Assembly (NCBI GenBank): GCA_946406115.1
Contig: OX291552.1
Span: forward strand, 6,324,001-6,388,000
DNA: 64,000 nt
DNA from: Apoda limacodes
Taxonomy: Eukaryota; Arthropoda; Insecta; Lepidoptera; Limacodidae
Direction: 5' to 3'
The position numbers and the translations under genes were made by a program. Below the pieces are notes generated by a model. The model had not been told where the DNA came from. It made no database searches and worked only from the letters and a program-made list of their open reading frames with translations. Below, in pieces: positions 21,501 to 31,739 of the stretch (the first letter of the stretch is position 1; each line of letters starts with the position of its first letter).

Positions 21501-24500
21501 GTAGGAGGTTGCTTGTTCTTAAATTAGACGAACTTAAGCTAAGTTCTGCTATTTCCTTCTGAAAATGTATTCTCAGAAAATAATCAGAATTGTGAGCCTT
21601 TTATATTTTAGAGAAAGAACCATAAACACGTTCATTTATATGTTTTATAAGTTATTTAAATATCTAAGACATAATGCTGTTTGCATCTTTCCAGTATATA
21701 AAAATTGGAGTATTTTTAAAACAGCGTAGTGAAAAAATACTCCTCTTAAAGCGCACTCTACGTGACCATATAGGTTCCAAATTTTCTTATGATCGAAAGG
21801 AGCCGTAGGCATAATTTCGAACAATTCCTAACAACACAGCCCATTATATAGAAGTAAGACACAGAGGGGTAAACTCCTTGCCCAGACTTGATTCGATACG
21901 GCTTGTGAGTTTGGAATCGTCATCATTTCCCTTAGTTCTTCATTAAATCGAGTCAAAAATAAGTGTTAGCATATTTTCGCTGGGATCAATAGGCGTACCA
22001 GCAGTAAAGTTTTAAATAAGAATATATTATGTGTTGAACATAAATTGCCGAGTTTTATCAACCCCCAAGAACTTAAGAAAAAAACCAGTTTTTACCTGGA
22101 TCACTGTTTTCGATAGGCGTATGGATATGGCGCCGATATGTATCTCTACACAGGCCATTATTATATAGATTTTACCTATACTAATATTTTAAGGCTGAGT
22201 TTGTTTGTTTGCTTGAAGGCGCTAATCGCAGGAACTACTGGTCCGATTTGATAAATTCTTTCAGGGTTAGATAACCCATTTATCGAGGAAGGCTTTATTT
22301 CATCATGCTAAGACTAAAAGAAGCGGAGCACCAATGAAGAATATATCAAAATCTGGTTTTTTTTTTCCTTTTGAGAGCTTCCGCTGCGTGCGCTGAGTAA
22401 ACAGTTTGACAGAATTGTTCCCCTTAAAAGTTCTAAAAAAGACTTCGCGACTGCATATGTCTATTTTTAAGGTTGGCTCACTATAACTTTTTTATGCTAA
22501 CCAAATTTATTCTAAAACTAGCTGCTGCCCGCGACGTCGTCTGCGTGAACGCTATACTATAACATCACTTTTTGTGAATGAAACCATAGCCCGATCTAAT
22601 TAGCAAATAGGAAACTATTGAAAAATTATTAATCAAAAATTATAGCACATCTATCTAAGTTATGACTTTACACGATTTTTTAACATAATATAAAGGGCTT
22701 TGTGTGAATAGAATAATAATTAAGAAGCAAGTCAAATATGCGTCGTTAGATTACACATTGTTACAGAATACGTTGAAGATAAAAAGGTTCACTACTCGTT
22801 CCCCGTAGGTGATAGCGTGATAATATGTAGCCTATATGTTGACCCGACTTCTAAATAATATTCGTGCCAAATCTGAAGTAAATCCATGCAGTACTTTTTG
22901 AGTTTATCCCGAACATACTCACAGACAAACAGACAAAAATTCTAAAAACTATATTTTTGGCTTCGGTATCGATTGTAGATCACACCCCAAGTATTCTTTA
23001 AAAAAAATATTCAATGTACAGTTTTGACTTTCCTACAATTTTATTATATGTATATAATAGATAATGCATTATTCGCGAAGGTGTTTTTAACAACATGATA
23101 TTTTTAATAACAAGTATTTAACTTAAAACGAAATTTCCCTTTACATAATTCGATTTCAATGAATATCTTATGAGATATCGCAGTTTTAAAATAATGATCA
23201 AGTACTGCGCGCGCGTTTATGATGTGCAAGGCCGGGTGCAGCCATAAGGGGGAAGGGCGGTACGTATTATTTAAAAATATTTTGCCCTTCTACGTAAACA
23301 AAGTTGGGGTTAAAGTTAGCGTTAGCCTAAAGTAACTATTCTACGACGACTTCGAAGTCGCGGGCAGAAGCTAGTTAAATTTTATAGTTATAGGAGTAAT
23401 ATGGTACAAATTAACGTAACTGGTACATTTGTACTTTGTAGCATATATTGCAGAAAAAACAATTTTTCCGGAGTTAGAATCACGATGGGAAGAAGTTGCG
23501 AGTGAAATTTTTCAATACAAAGACTCGTTGGAAAGGAATCTTCACGCAATTGCAGCTAAAAATATCAAGAAAGAATATTTTGGTAACAAACCCGTTGGTC
23601 AAGAAACATTTTACCAGTTTATTCAGGTAACAAAAAACATAATATAGACACAATAGTCTTACAATCCTGTCGATTTTTTTTAAATTATCAGATACCAACT
23701 AAAAATTGGTGAAGTGCGAGTCGGATTCGCACACCATGGATTCCGTACTACTATTTAGTTAATTTACAAAAACCCAGAAATGTACAAAAAAACTTTTAAC
23801 CGATTTCGAATATTTAATTTTTTTTCTTTCGAGGAAAACTAAAGCTAGTTTTTATAAATAATAAATAATTTATAAATACAACATTGTTAATTAATCATTT
23901 TTCAGGCTCTTGGTGACCGTCATTTCGTGAATGACGTTGCAAAACAAGCAGAACAACACGCTATTAATTCTGGCCAGCCCGTGTATATGACGAGATATAA
24001 TTTTACGGGCAACTTTAGTTTTTCAAACGTTATGACAAAAAATAAGAAAATTTACGGTGAATATTGAACATTTAAAATTATTAATTAGGCACCAGCTTTA
24101 CTCCTATTATGCACTTTATAGTTTCACGATCAGGATTTTTCAGAAATAACAAATAATAATAACTTTGCCAATGCACTTTTTAAAAAAATATATATCTTTT
24201 CACCTACATCTACTATTAAGGTTTTTTTTAAATACTTTTTCTCAATTTTGACGCAGTCTATTTTCTTTTCGTTTTTTTTCCATTTGCAACCCATACACAT
24301 AGATCAACACGGCATCCTGACGCGGTCAGGAGTGTGAAGGCCGTGTTGCTCTAAGCTCATACATGAGCATAATTTTGGCAGTTAGGCGTAGTAAACTGTT
24401 TGACTTCGAAACGGTCGCTCTACGACATACAAGACGCGCGCAATAGCTAATGTACGGGTCGACTGACCAGTCATCACGGCATTCGAGCCACCGCATACAG

Positions 24501-27500
24501 TAATCAATAAACTAAACTAAATCAACAATAAAATATATCTCCGTAAATTTTTTTTTAACAAACCTAACCTGTTTGTCATTTTAAGACCAGAGTACGTCTT
24601 GTCGAGACAAATTAATACACCCCAAATATGACAGGGGTTTGTTGTTTCGTTACAAAGGTCCTATGGTCACCTTCCGGCTCCATCATCAAATCAGCTCTAT
24701 GACATCATTATATTGCATTGACACCCAATTTACGTGTGTATGTAAAATTTCAACTGAACCCTAAAAATAAATAAAAGCTTGTTAAAAACATTTTTTCTTC
24801 AGGTGCATCACATTTGGATGATCTTCTTCATATATTACCGGCATTTGGTTTTGAGTTAAAATTAAAAGAGGATGTATTGATGTCAAAGATTCTAATTCAT
24901 ATCCTTTACAGTTTTGCTGCAACGAGGTAACTATTTTAAAATACTGCGTAGATAATCATATTTGTACAATAATTATCATAATAGTTTATTAGGATGGTCT
25001 TTGCACATATAGCAGGATTTTAGCCCGAGGCGTAAGGTGAAGAAGTCAAGTATATTATTAGCTAACAAGCTAACTAATCATTTAATATTTTTATTCCGAA
25101 AGTAACTCTGTCTGTCTGTTACTTCTTCATGCTAAAGCTGCTGCTCTGATTAAAACGAAATTGGCATGGAGATAGTTTGAGTCCCGGAGAAAGACAAGAC
25201 CTACTTGAAAACGTTAATTGTGAGGAAGTTTTTTTTTATTAATTGAGGATAATCGTTTAAACCCTACACAAATATCCTAATTTTGGGCGTGTGGTATCGC
25301 GAAATAAAGCTACTTAATAAATAAAACAGCACAACACATTTTGTTTACACAAGTATTTGTGAATAATGGCATGCGGATTTCTTTTTTATGCTCCTGGAAG
25401 TACATATAACATTTTATAGAAGTAAAGGCATTGCAGATAGTGAACAGTGCCTGAAACTTGAAACAGATTAAAGAACAGATTGATCTAGGTCCCCAACAGT
25501 TCCACCCCCAGTTGGTTCACCAGAGGCTGCCTTTTGTGTCATTTTCGTATATATTAAGGATAAGGAATTAAGATTAAAAAAATTCATTATACCTTTTCAT
25601 ACAAAAAAACATTTTTTTTTTTTAGGAAAAGTGAAAATTCAAAGTATTATTTTTCGGTTTAGTTACGTGTTACTTTAACATTGGTAAAAAAATATAATTT
25701 ATATATCCTTAATAAATACACATACAAATATACAACATAAATTGTGCTCAGAAAAATCCGAAATCCTGTGCGACGTTGACGTCAAAAGATGCGATACACT
25801 TGAAAGGAAGTTAAGTGGTAAAATTTCACAAATTCCCACTGTGGTTTATTTAATATTAGCGTTTTACAATATTGTAATATAGTGAATGATTATAATACTT
25901 AAACATCGATAATATTTTTTTGAATACACTATATTATGTAGTATAATATAGTATTATAGAAGGAGGAATATCTTAAATCAGATTATAAACTTTAGGTACA
26001 TAGACAGACACCAACTTTAAACTGTAATTCAGATCAGATTTTTAGAAATAAGTAATTATTTTGACCTCTTTATTGCATCTTTTTGAAGCCGGTTGTTTTT
26101 TTGTTATTTTTTTTTTTTTTACTTTTGAGTGACGAATTCTTTTTTTTTCTCGGACACTTAAAACATTCATTACAAAACTTTATACAAATATCAACATAAA
26201 AGACTTTTTACCAGTTCCAAATTAACACCTACTGTTTTTTTTAACAACAGTTTTAAATTCACAAAGTGAGAAGTACAAACCTTTTAAATAAAAAAACATT
26301 TTTAAAAAATCCGTCTATTTATGACGGAGTTGTGCCCGAACTAACATAAAAAATACAAACATCAGAATTGAGAACCTCCTCCTTTTTTGAAGATGGTAAA
26401 AAAATGTGAATTTTGACACTATTTTTTTACTCTCTAGTGTTTTCTACTTTAATAATTTACATCTACATATTTATATGTACGTATATATATGTAATACATA
26501 CATACGTATGTATGTTATTGTATGTATCTTTCCTTGTGAGGTTTTCGTCCGATATTGTATCTAGTCGATTATTAAATTTCGTTTAATTTGTATGCGCCTT
26601 AGCCCGATCAGTCACTATTATTTTAAATATTTAAGGTTGACTGGGTAAAATCCCTTTTAAAGATAAGCCCACCTTTGTATAAAATTGTAGTTTGGTTTAC
26701 TTAAGTAATAACTTCTGTATTTTTTTATTTATACAATAAAGTGTATACAACCAAACAAAACAGTACACACATAATCGTTCGCGGGAGGAAGTTCCTCTAA
26801 AACCACACTGTGCGTGACTATTTAGGTTTTAAGGTATGAGGATGGATGAAAAAGGCGTGTGCATCATTGAGAACAATTCCTTATAACAAATCCTAGTAAA
26901 ACACACAGGGAGGCCAACTCTCGTCAGACTTAAATTTAGACGTTGAACCAAGTCAAAAGGGCCAGGCTGGTATCCAGGTGCACCCGCCCAGACATGGCAG
27001 CAGTACTCCGTATGGAGCCAAAGGTGAAGTACTCTTAGCTCTATTGAGTACTCCAAGTATTTTTGCACCAGGTTTACTTTGTCTTCCAAATGATCTCAGA
27101 ACTGAATATCGCTGGAGATGTCAACAATAATGATCTCAATTTTTTTAAGAAATCTTCAAAAACAATTCTTTTCTAGCAATGAATGTGCAGTATTGTGTAT
27201 TCGTAGGGTTGAAGGGGCCCATATAGTAACCGTCTCCAGTACTGTCATCTGCATAGCAATGTATGCTGTCGATGGACAACATGTCATTAACACGCAGTAG
27301 AAACAGCGTACAAGACAGCACAGAGTCTTCTAATACCAGCATTAATGTCCACGCTATCAGAGCCAACTACCGTTAACTCCCCAAACGTCTCATTGTGCTA
27401 TGAAGGTTTCTGACATGGTCTAACCGCACGACGGCATAGAAGGTGGTACAGCACTTTCGTTGTTCAAAGTCAAGTTCAAAGACTGCCCAGTAGATCATAA

Positions 27501-29098
27501 CTGTGGACCAGCACCACACTACGCCATAAGTAATTATCGGTCTTTTGCAGCGGTGGTAACGACGACTGACAAAAGTTTTCTTCGGCAGCTTTAGCAAGCG
27601 ACCATAAAGCACAACTCCCAGAGAGATAGCTCGCTAGTCACCCAACTATTTTGCCAATGAACTGGAATTTTGCTTTGGCTATTGCTTTCTTACTGAATCC
27701 CGAGGCAGCATTCAGTTTGTGTTTCAACTCAGAAGTATTCGGACCCTTATTATTTTGAGCCTCTCTTACACATTACTACAGCAACGTTACACGAAAGATC
27801 GTGAGGCTGTTGTGTGGGAAATGGGCTAATTCCGGGTGAACAATGTCTGTCTAAAGTGTTTATGCATATATGTTTATGCGTGTTTGTTTGTGTGTTGCGC
27901 CCGCTTTTTCGGAGCCCATCCAGTGGTGGCCGGATTGCAACAGTAGGACCTAACTAAGTTAATTTACTTATATGTTTTATTTTATTTGTTCTTTAATACA
28001 TATTTGTCTGTTTATAAATATGTGTATGTATGTGTATTTTTTTTAAATATCTTTTTGATATGTACCTATATGTATATCTGTTCATTTATTTACAGGTATG
28101 TATGTACGCATATGTATGTCTCATATTTGGCGAAATATATGAATAATACATATATATCTCAGGAATTAACCCGTCACATAATTAGGGACTTTAAACGCTT
28201 CACATGGTGTGCCCCTATGCAATCTGAATAACAATAGGCAATTATAATATTACTTGAATGTACCCACATTTTCAAATCTGAATTCCTTATCCTTAGTATA
28301 TAAGAAAATATTACTAAAGATTGCCTCTGGTAAAATCAGGCCGCGTTGGGTTTTCTTTGTTTGTGGAGCGGCGTGAGTGTACTTCAAGAGTTCCGAGTTT
28401 TTCATTTGGCTACCGTACCCTAATAAGCTCTTTGGTTTATGGTATACATAGACATTAAAGTACCAGTTGGGCGACCGAGTCTTATCAGGGACTACAGGTA
28501 AAACATAAAATAAATACTAATCTGCCCGCGTTACAGGAATCGAACTCGTGCGCTCCGACATGGTTAATCAACGCTCTAGCCACTGGGCTATTGGAAAAGT
28601 GATATTCGTAGATAAGTTACAAATTATATTGCGTGGCTCTCGGCGTTTTTGTTTGTTTGTTTTTCTTGTGCGTTTTTCCAGAAATCAGACCTAACTAGAT
28701 CAAGTTTTTACTCCGTAAAACCCAGGAACTGTAAATTTTCACTTTCCAACCCCAACCACTGTAAATTCCATTGACATCATTAGATCTGTTTCCGAGAACA
28801 AGTATATTAATATGGCTCGTATAATAATATACTATACCACAATTACATAGCTCTCTAATAGCATAGATAGAAAAGTTATCGTGTATTTTTAGTAGGTTCT
28901 TATTGTTTTTGCAGTACTCCAAAGCTACCTGATAAAACACCATGGCCTAAGGTCAAGCCTGGTTCTTCAAAAATTGACTATATTGAAATTCGATCACCAT
29001 CAAATTATTCAGTCAAATCCACCCCTTATGCACAGTTTGGAAACAGGAAGTTTTGGAACAGTCTCTCCTTAAACGAAAACGAGAATTTAAAAAGTTAA
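15373..29098 (+). CDS. Carboxylesterase gene A, last six coding exons (5' part missing)
   Basis: Six GT/AG-bounded exons at 15373-15563, 16851-17019, 23442-23626, 23906-24056, 24803-24926 and 28915-29098 join in phase to about 334 codons of a type-B carboxylesterase (alpha/beta hydrolase). The lengths 191/169/185/151/124/184 equal those of exons 5-10 of gene C on the other strand. The catalytic Glu (SEEGLY) and catalytic His (GASHLDD) are present; the exons for the oxyanion hole and catalytic Ser must lie further upstream and were not found in the 15 kb before, which are transposon remains. The Cys pair VGCP...KCLK in the first exon is the usual second disulfide. The protein is expected to hydrolyse ester substrates outside the cell or in the secretory route, but the substrate cannot be told. 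No stop or frameshift breaks the visible part, so the gene may be functional. Confidence 0.9.
16430..16605 (+). repeat. Short interspersed repeat S, tail half
   Basis: In intron 5 of gene A. Contains a CTGTCTAACTATCACGGTT block, a GACGGACGGACGGACAGCGG run and an inverted GGTCCCGTTTC...GTAAGGAACCC end. The reverse complement of 58945-59100 matches it block for block. Confidence 0.7.
16851..17019 (+). CDS. Gene A exon (equivalent of exon 6), catalytic Glu
   Basis: Acceptor TTTTAG, donor GCTGCAG|GTTTAA. Encodes EWKRVELFPVFLP to SVTSEEGLYPAA; the second Glu of SEEG aligns with the catalytic acid. The donor is the first unit of a minisatellite. Confidence 0.9.
17012..17326 (+). repeat. Minisatellite of about 45-bp units starting on an exon end
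   Basis: About seven units of 44-48 bases, each with variants of TGCTGCAGGTTTAAC, a T-rich middle, TACATACTAG and TGGCCCACGCC. The first unit holds the last bases of the exon ending at 17019 and its splice donor. An incidental open frame across part of it (17209-17391) is not a gene. Confidence 0.75.
17440..17850 (+). repeat. Repeat family T, copy 1
   Basis: About 410 bases in intron 6 of gene A. It matches 25990-26405 and 55930-56355 in the same orientation: an early AAGATCAGATTCTTGGAAAT-like block and a closing AACCTCCTCTTTTTTGATG block. No coding content. Confidence 0.65.
18285..21222 (+). repeat. Short interspersed repeat S, split by a 2.5-kb insertion
   Basis: Left part 18285-18436 (from TCTGGCTCGCGCACCGAG to TTTATCTGTGCTAT) and right part from about 20922 (GCTATTAGACG) to 21222 (TACGGAACCCTT). 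Together they match the uninterrupted copy at 37740-38192 in order. The inserted DNA carries the degenerate piggyBac. GCTAT is present on both sides of the insertion. Confidence 0.7.
18655..20660 (+). mobile_element. Degenerate piggyBac-like transposase
   Basis: A leader with a GTAAGT donor near 18652 and TTTTGCAG acceptor near 18871 precedes an ATG at 18875 (KITGLSTQEIENALSEY). Broken frames then give FQLFWPKELVQLI, RDYWSFSTD, NLHLNDNNLMP, DAPMIKFKGRS, RMYFDNYF, NFVDKFDQLKGSY, KKWWHCIFFRFLDCSVFNAF and a Cys-rich end (CKICK...C...CFEDHH). These are piggyBac DDE blocks in order. Stops and frameshifts are many, and the GGVD motif reads NFVD. It differs clearly from the intact element at 38.7 kb and looks PGBD4-like. 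No TTAA-flanked termini were found. Confidence 0.85.
21740..21950 (-). mobile_element. Jockey-like element, copy 2 (3' fragment)
   Basis: Matches the minus-strand copy at 31745-31985 over the C-terminal coding end and 3' region (block around CATAATTTCGAACAATTCC and GATTCGATACGGCTTGTGAG). About 200 bases in intron 6 of gene A, without a usable frame. Confidence 0.65.
22517..23062 (+). repeat. Repeat family U, copy 1
   Basis: About 545 bases starting ACTAGCTGCTGCCCGCGAC and ending near a TTTATTATATG stretch. The reverse complement recurs at 49508-50041, and with an internal gap at 56826-57236. A related inverted end (GTCGCGGGCAGAAGCTAGTT) lies at about 23358-23377. Confidence 0.7.
23442..23626 (+). 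CDS. Gene A exon (equivalent of exon 7)
   Basis: Acceptor CTTTGTAG, donor CAG|GTAACA. Encodes AYIAEKTIFPELESRWEE to GQETFYQFIQ. The preceding intron is about 6.4 kb. Confidence 0.9.
23704..23750 (+). repeat. Repeat S, head fragment in intron 7 of gene A
   Basis: TGAAGTGCGAGTCGGATTCG followed by CCATGGATTCCGTAC, the head motif of family S, alone in the 279-base intron. Confidence 0.55.
23906..24056 (+). CDS. Gene A exon (equivalent of exon 8)
   Basis: Acceptor TTTTCAG, donor TACG|GTGAAT. Encodes ALGDRHFVNDVAKQAE, a motif shared almost word for word with gene C, and SGQPVYMTRYNF. Confidence 0.9.
24057..24802 (+). other. Gene A intron 8; contains a two-level hairpin
   Basis: Non-coding. At 24306-24347 AACACGGC pairs with GCCGTGTT and, inside, CCTGAC pairs with GTCAGG around a GCG loop. 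The surrounding sequence is GC-rich compared with the rest of the intron. Confidence 0.5.
24803..24926 (+). CDS. Gene A exon (equivalent of exon 9), catalytic His
   Basis: Acceptor TTCTTCAG, donor ACGAG|GTAACT. Encodes GASHLDDLLHIL with the catalytic His, then a Met/Ile-rich helix. Confidence 0.9.
24927..25989 (+). other. Gene A intron 9, first part; no gene seen
   Basis: AT-rich sequence without a recognisable frame or repeat named here. A palindromic AT stretch (TATTATGTAGTATAATATAG) lies near 25931-25950. Confidence 0.4.
25990..26405 (+). repeat. Repeat family T, copy 2
   Basis: Shares with 55930-56355 the block ACATAGACAGACACCAACTT and the ending GAGAACCTCCTCCTTTTTTG. Same orientation as the other two copies. 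Confidence 0.65.
26460..26525 (+). repeat. AT-rich microsatellite (ATAC/GTAT)
   Basis: Mixed TACATA, TATATA and TATGTATG repeats, followed by another similar stretch near 28015-28140. Confidence 0.5.
26780..27780 (-). mobile_element. Jockey-like element, copy 3, internally deleted
   Basis: Minus-strand frames give ELKHKLNAASGFSKKAIAKA (pre-RT linker, near 27730), LFLLRVNDMLSIDSIHCYADDST (catalytic box near 27240-27270, split here for length: HCYADDST), PFNPTNTQYCTF and TEYCCHVWAGAPGYQPGPFD (near 26960). The part between the YADD box and FNPT is shortened and much of the N-terminal RT is missing. Lies in intron 9 of gene A, antisense to it. Confidence 0.8.
28524..28598 (-). repeat. tRNA-like sequence, probable SINE head
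   Basis: On the minus strand TAGCCCAGTGG (28590-28580) fits an RNA polymerase III A box and AGTTCGATTCC (28546-28536) fits a B box at tRNA-like spacing. The acceptor arms do not pair, so it is not a working tRNA; a tRNA-derived SINE or tRNA pseudogene is likelier. Confidence 0.5.
28915..29098 (+). CDS. Gene A last coding exon
   Basis: Acceptor TTTGCAG, stop TAA at 29096-29098. Encodes TPWPKVKPGSSKIDYIEI and FGNRKFWNSLSLNENENLKS. The Phe-Trp near the end is the typical C-terminal esterase signature. The preceding intron is about 4 kb. Confidence 0.9.
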
Positions 29099-29179
29099 GA
29101 GAAGATATGAAAACTATTTTTTTTTGTTATTAGATTGTATTTTGCAAAATATTTTAAATTATAAACAATGCTATGAAAT

Positions 29180-29185
29180 AATAAA
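29180..29185 (+). terminator. Polyadenylation signal candidate of gene A
   Basis: AATAAA 82 bases after the gene A stop codon, followed by AT-rich sequence. Confidence 0.45.
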
Positions 29186-29301
29186 TAATAATTAATTTTA
29201 TTGGGTATTTTATTTGTGTACTTATAAATGTAAGAGGAGAATAATAAATCTTATTATAACTTTAAGTTTCGAATATTTACCAGTAGCAAAAGAAAACTTC
29301 C

Positions 29302-29484
29302 CCAACTAGCTTTGGCGCTAACCAGCCGTCAAAAGTAGGAGATTGTATGAACATTTTCATAGTCACCTAAGTAAACCAGCAAGTGGTTTACTGAACTTTA
29401 ACGGGTCGGTTAAAAATAGCTAACTATGCAAATTTTCCTACAATCTCCCATTTTTGACTGCTGATTGACGTCAAAGTTGGTTGG
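29302..29484. repeat. Palindromic foldback element
   Basis: Left arm CCAACTAGCTTTGGCGC then GCCGTCAAAAGTAGGAGATT pairs imperfectly with the right arm (CTACAATCTCCCATTTTTGA, TCAAAGTTGGTTGG). It would form a long hairpin of about 180 bases with a small loop region. No coding content. It lies 200 bases past gene A. Confidence 0.6.
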
Positions 29485-29945
29485 AGGAACCCAGCCTTAC
29501 TTTTCTAAATATGGTGGTTTACGATGAGGGACATAATTAAAAGCCACCTTAGTTCAGCTACACTGCATTAGATGCTGTGTTGCGGAGATGGGCATAAACC
29601 GTCCCGTAGTACTAAAGTGTACGTTGAGCCGCTGGTAAACCCTTCGGGGGAATGAAACCGTGACGATATAGAGACACATTACGAAATTCGTGATATTTTA
29701 TCATCTTTTCCAGACATTAGCTAGCTAATTAATATTTATCAATTAAACACATAATAAATGATATTGACACAGTTGCTAAAGAAAAGAATGAAAGATTTTA
29801 TGTACAGAACAGTAAAGTATAAGTTGTGAATATAATTAGCGGTACTAGCCGCCGCCGGGTCGTGTTTTAGCGGGCGGGTGGGGCAAAGTAGCGGGACGGG
29901 TCTCAAGTGACTCATTAGAGTTGCCGGGTTATATATACAGAAAGA

Positions 29946-30595
29946 CTAAGACCCGGATTAATAGTCGTGACTTAGACAATGCAACATTTTAAGACTGATG
30001 TTTAGTAAGCGTAATGTAATTAAATGCTTAACTGAGGCCCGTTATAATAGACATTGCTTAGACAAAGTATTACTTATTGCCAATACACTGGCTTAGCTTG
30101 AATAATGTAATAAAAAACACTGCTTAGACTGTTATTCTTTGCTAAGCCGAGTAACGCATTTCTTGTACTCAGGACAGCCTAAGCTCGTTACGTTTTAATT
30201 ATAATAAAAAATGGATTCAAATGCTCAAATATCCATTAATTATTTTTTCTAGCTGCTTACCTTAACTTATGTAACTATAAGCAAATGAGAGTGGTGCGAG
30301 GGTGTGGGGAAATACTTTTATGACATACTAGGCTTTGCCACTTTTTTACATGAATTGACATGAAAAAACGTATTAAATTTTAGGTACAAAAAAAAACGAA
30401 AGCCATTGTTGATAACCACCGAAATTAATTCTCTTATATGTTTACTATAAATGGCTTTCTTTTTTTGAAAACCTAGTAAATGTGACTAATACTAGTAGTA
30501 AGTATTGTAAAGAATTCTCCAAGTAAGACTTTTAGAAGTATTACTTAGACTTCAGAAGTAATGTACTTAAAAACGACTATTAATCCGGGCCTAAG
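29946..30595. mobile_element. Non-autonomous DNA element with 24-bp terminal inverted repeats
   Basis: Left end CTAAGACCCGGATTAATAGT (29946-29965) and right end ACTATTAATCCGGGCCTAAG (30576-30595) are inverted repeats with few mismatches, extending about 4 bases further inward. The 650 bases between contain no transposase frame, so it is MITE-like. It lies just upstream of the exon of gene B. Confidence 0.65.
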
Positions 30596-30655
30596 AAACA
30601 AATTTTTACTATTATTTGTTCCTACGTGTTCCTTTGTGTTACGCATTATCAATTG

Positions 30656-30663
30656 TATAAATA
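30656..30663 (+). promoter_or_regulatory. TATA-like box upstream of gene B exon 1
   Basis: TATAAATA 124 bases before the ATG at 30787. It is placed as expected for a promoter with a short leader, but such AT sequence is common here. Confidence 0.3.
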
Positions 30664-30786
30664 ATAGTTTATTCTTTTAAAACTACATACACCGTGCATT
30701 TTAACTAGCTATAAGTTTAACGATAGAACTGTAGTGACAGAAAGAGTGTGGAGTCGTGCTAGTTTTTTTTTTATCATTAATTAATA

Positions 30787-30978
30787 ATGAAGTGTGCAAA
30801 ATTATATTTAATTTTGACGATTACAGTTTTTAATGGAGTTCTTGCTTCAAATCCAAGTGTAAAGATAGAACACGGTATAATTGAGGGAACTTGGAATGTT
30901 TCTACTACAGGCAAAGACTATGCTGTTTTTCAAGGTATCCCATACGCAAGTCCACCGGTTGGTAAACACAGATTTAAC
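30787..30978 (+). CDS. Carboxylesterase gene B, first coding exon only
   Basis: Encodes 64 residues: a secretion signal (KLYLILTITVFNGVLA) followed by PSVKIEHGIIEGTW and FQGIPYASPPVGKHRFN, the N-terminus of a type-B carboxylesterase, ending at the donor AAC|GTAAGT in phase 0. It aligns with exon 1 of gene C (71 codons, same donor position and phase). No second exon was seen on the plus strand before gene C ends at 34893, nor further on. A jockey-like copy and other repeats follow within 800 bases. It is either an orphan exon of a destroyed gene or a gene with a very long first intron; the former is more likely. Confidence 0.8.
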
Positions 30979-31739
30979 GTAAGTTGATTAACTAATAAGA
31001 GGTTAATGATATCAACTGTTGAAAACGGGCCTTTTTCAAACTTCAACCCGTTATATCCAACTTTGTACTGATAAACGATTCTTGTTGTAACTATATTGCA
31101 TTTAAAGAATCACAAGTTAAACTTCCGTTATTAAACTTTAAATCTACTAACTTTGATTCCTTATCTAAGTATAACTCTGTATCAAAACGAATAATTTAGA
31201 AACTAGATTAAATTTTAACTAAACCTTATATAGATTTGTTTGGTAATTACTAATCCTCTGTAACCCTATTTTAAGTAATAATTTTAATATTTAATATTTT
31301 TTATATAGATAATGTATACACATTATCTATAAAATATGTGCTAAAACTGGTGTCTACAGGAAAATACCTATTCCAATCCTTAACAAAAAAGTAAAACAAG
31401 ATTTTAACATAGCAACCTCCCTTGAAGATATTGCGTCAGACCGTCCAATTAACGAACCCAGAATAAGAAGCTTTTAGACGTGAACTTCACTAAAGAGTGT
31501 AAGTTCAGTCCAAAGCAGGGGGCTATTATAAATATTATATGCACCCTATATAGTCTAGTCACCCCTTTTTCTAGACTAGTCAGCATTATTATGATTTGTT
31601 CCCAACTTCTCAAGTAAAGCTCCTCAGTTCAACACTAGCCTCCACCCGGTACACACCAATTTTAATAAAATCGTATATTGTAATATTTTACTGAATAAAT
31701 AAGTGATAATTATTATAAATAATCTTTTTTAAAAACCCG
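30979..31739 (+). other. Non-coding after gene B exon 1
   Basis: AT-rich, no recognisable second esterase exon and no open frame of note. Confidence 0.45.
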
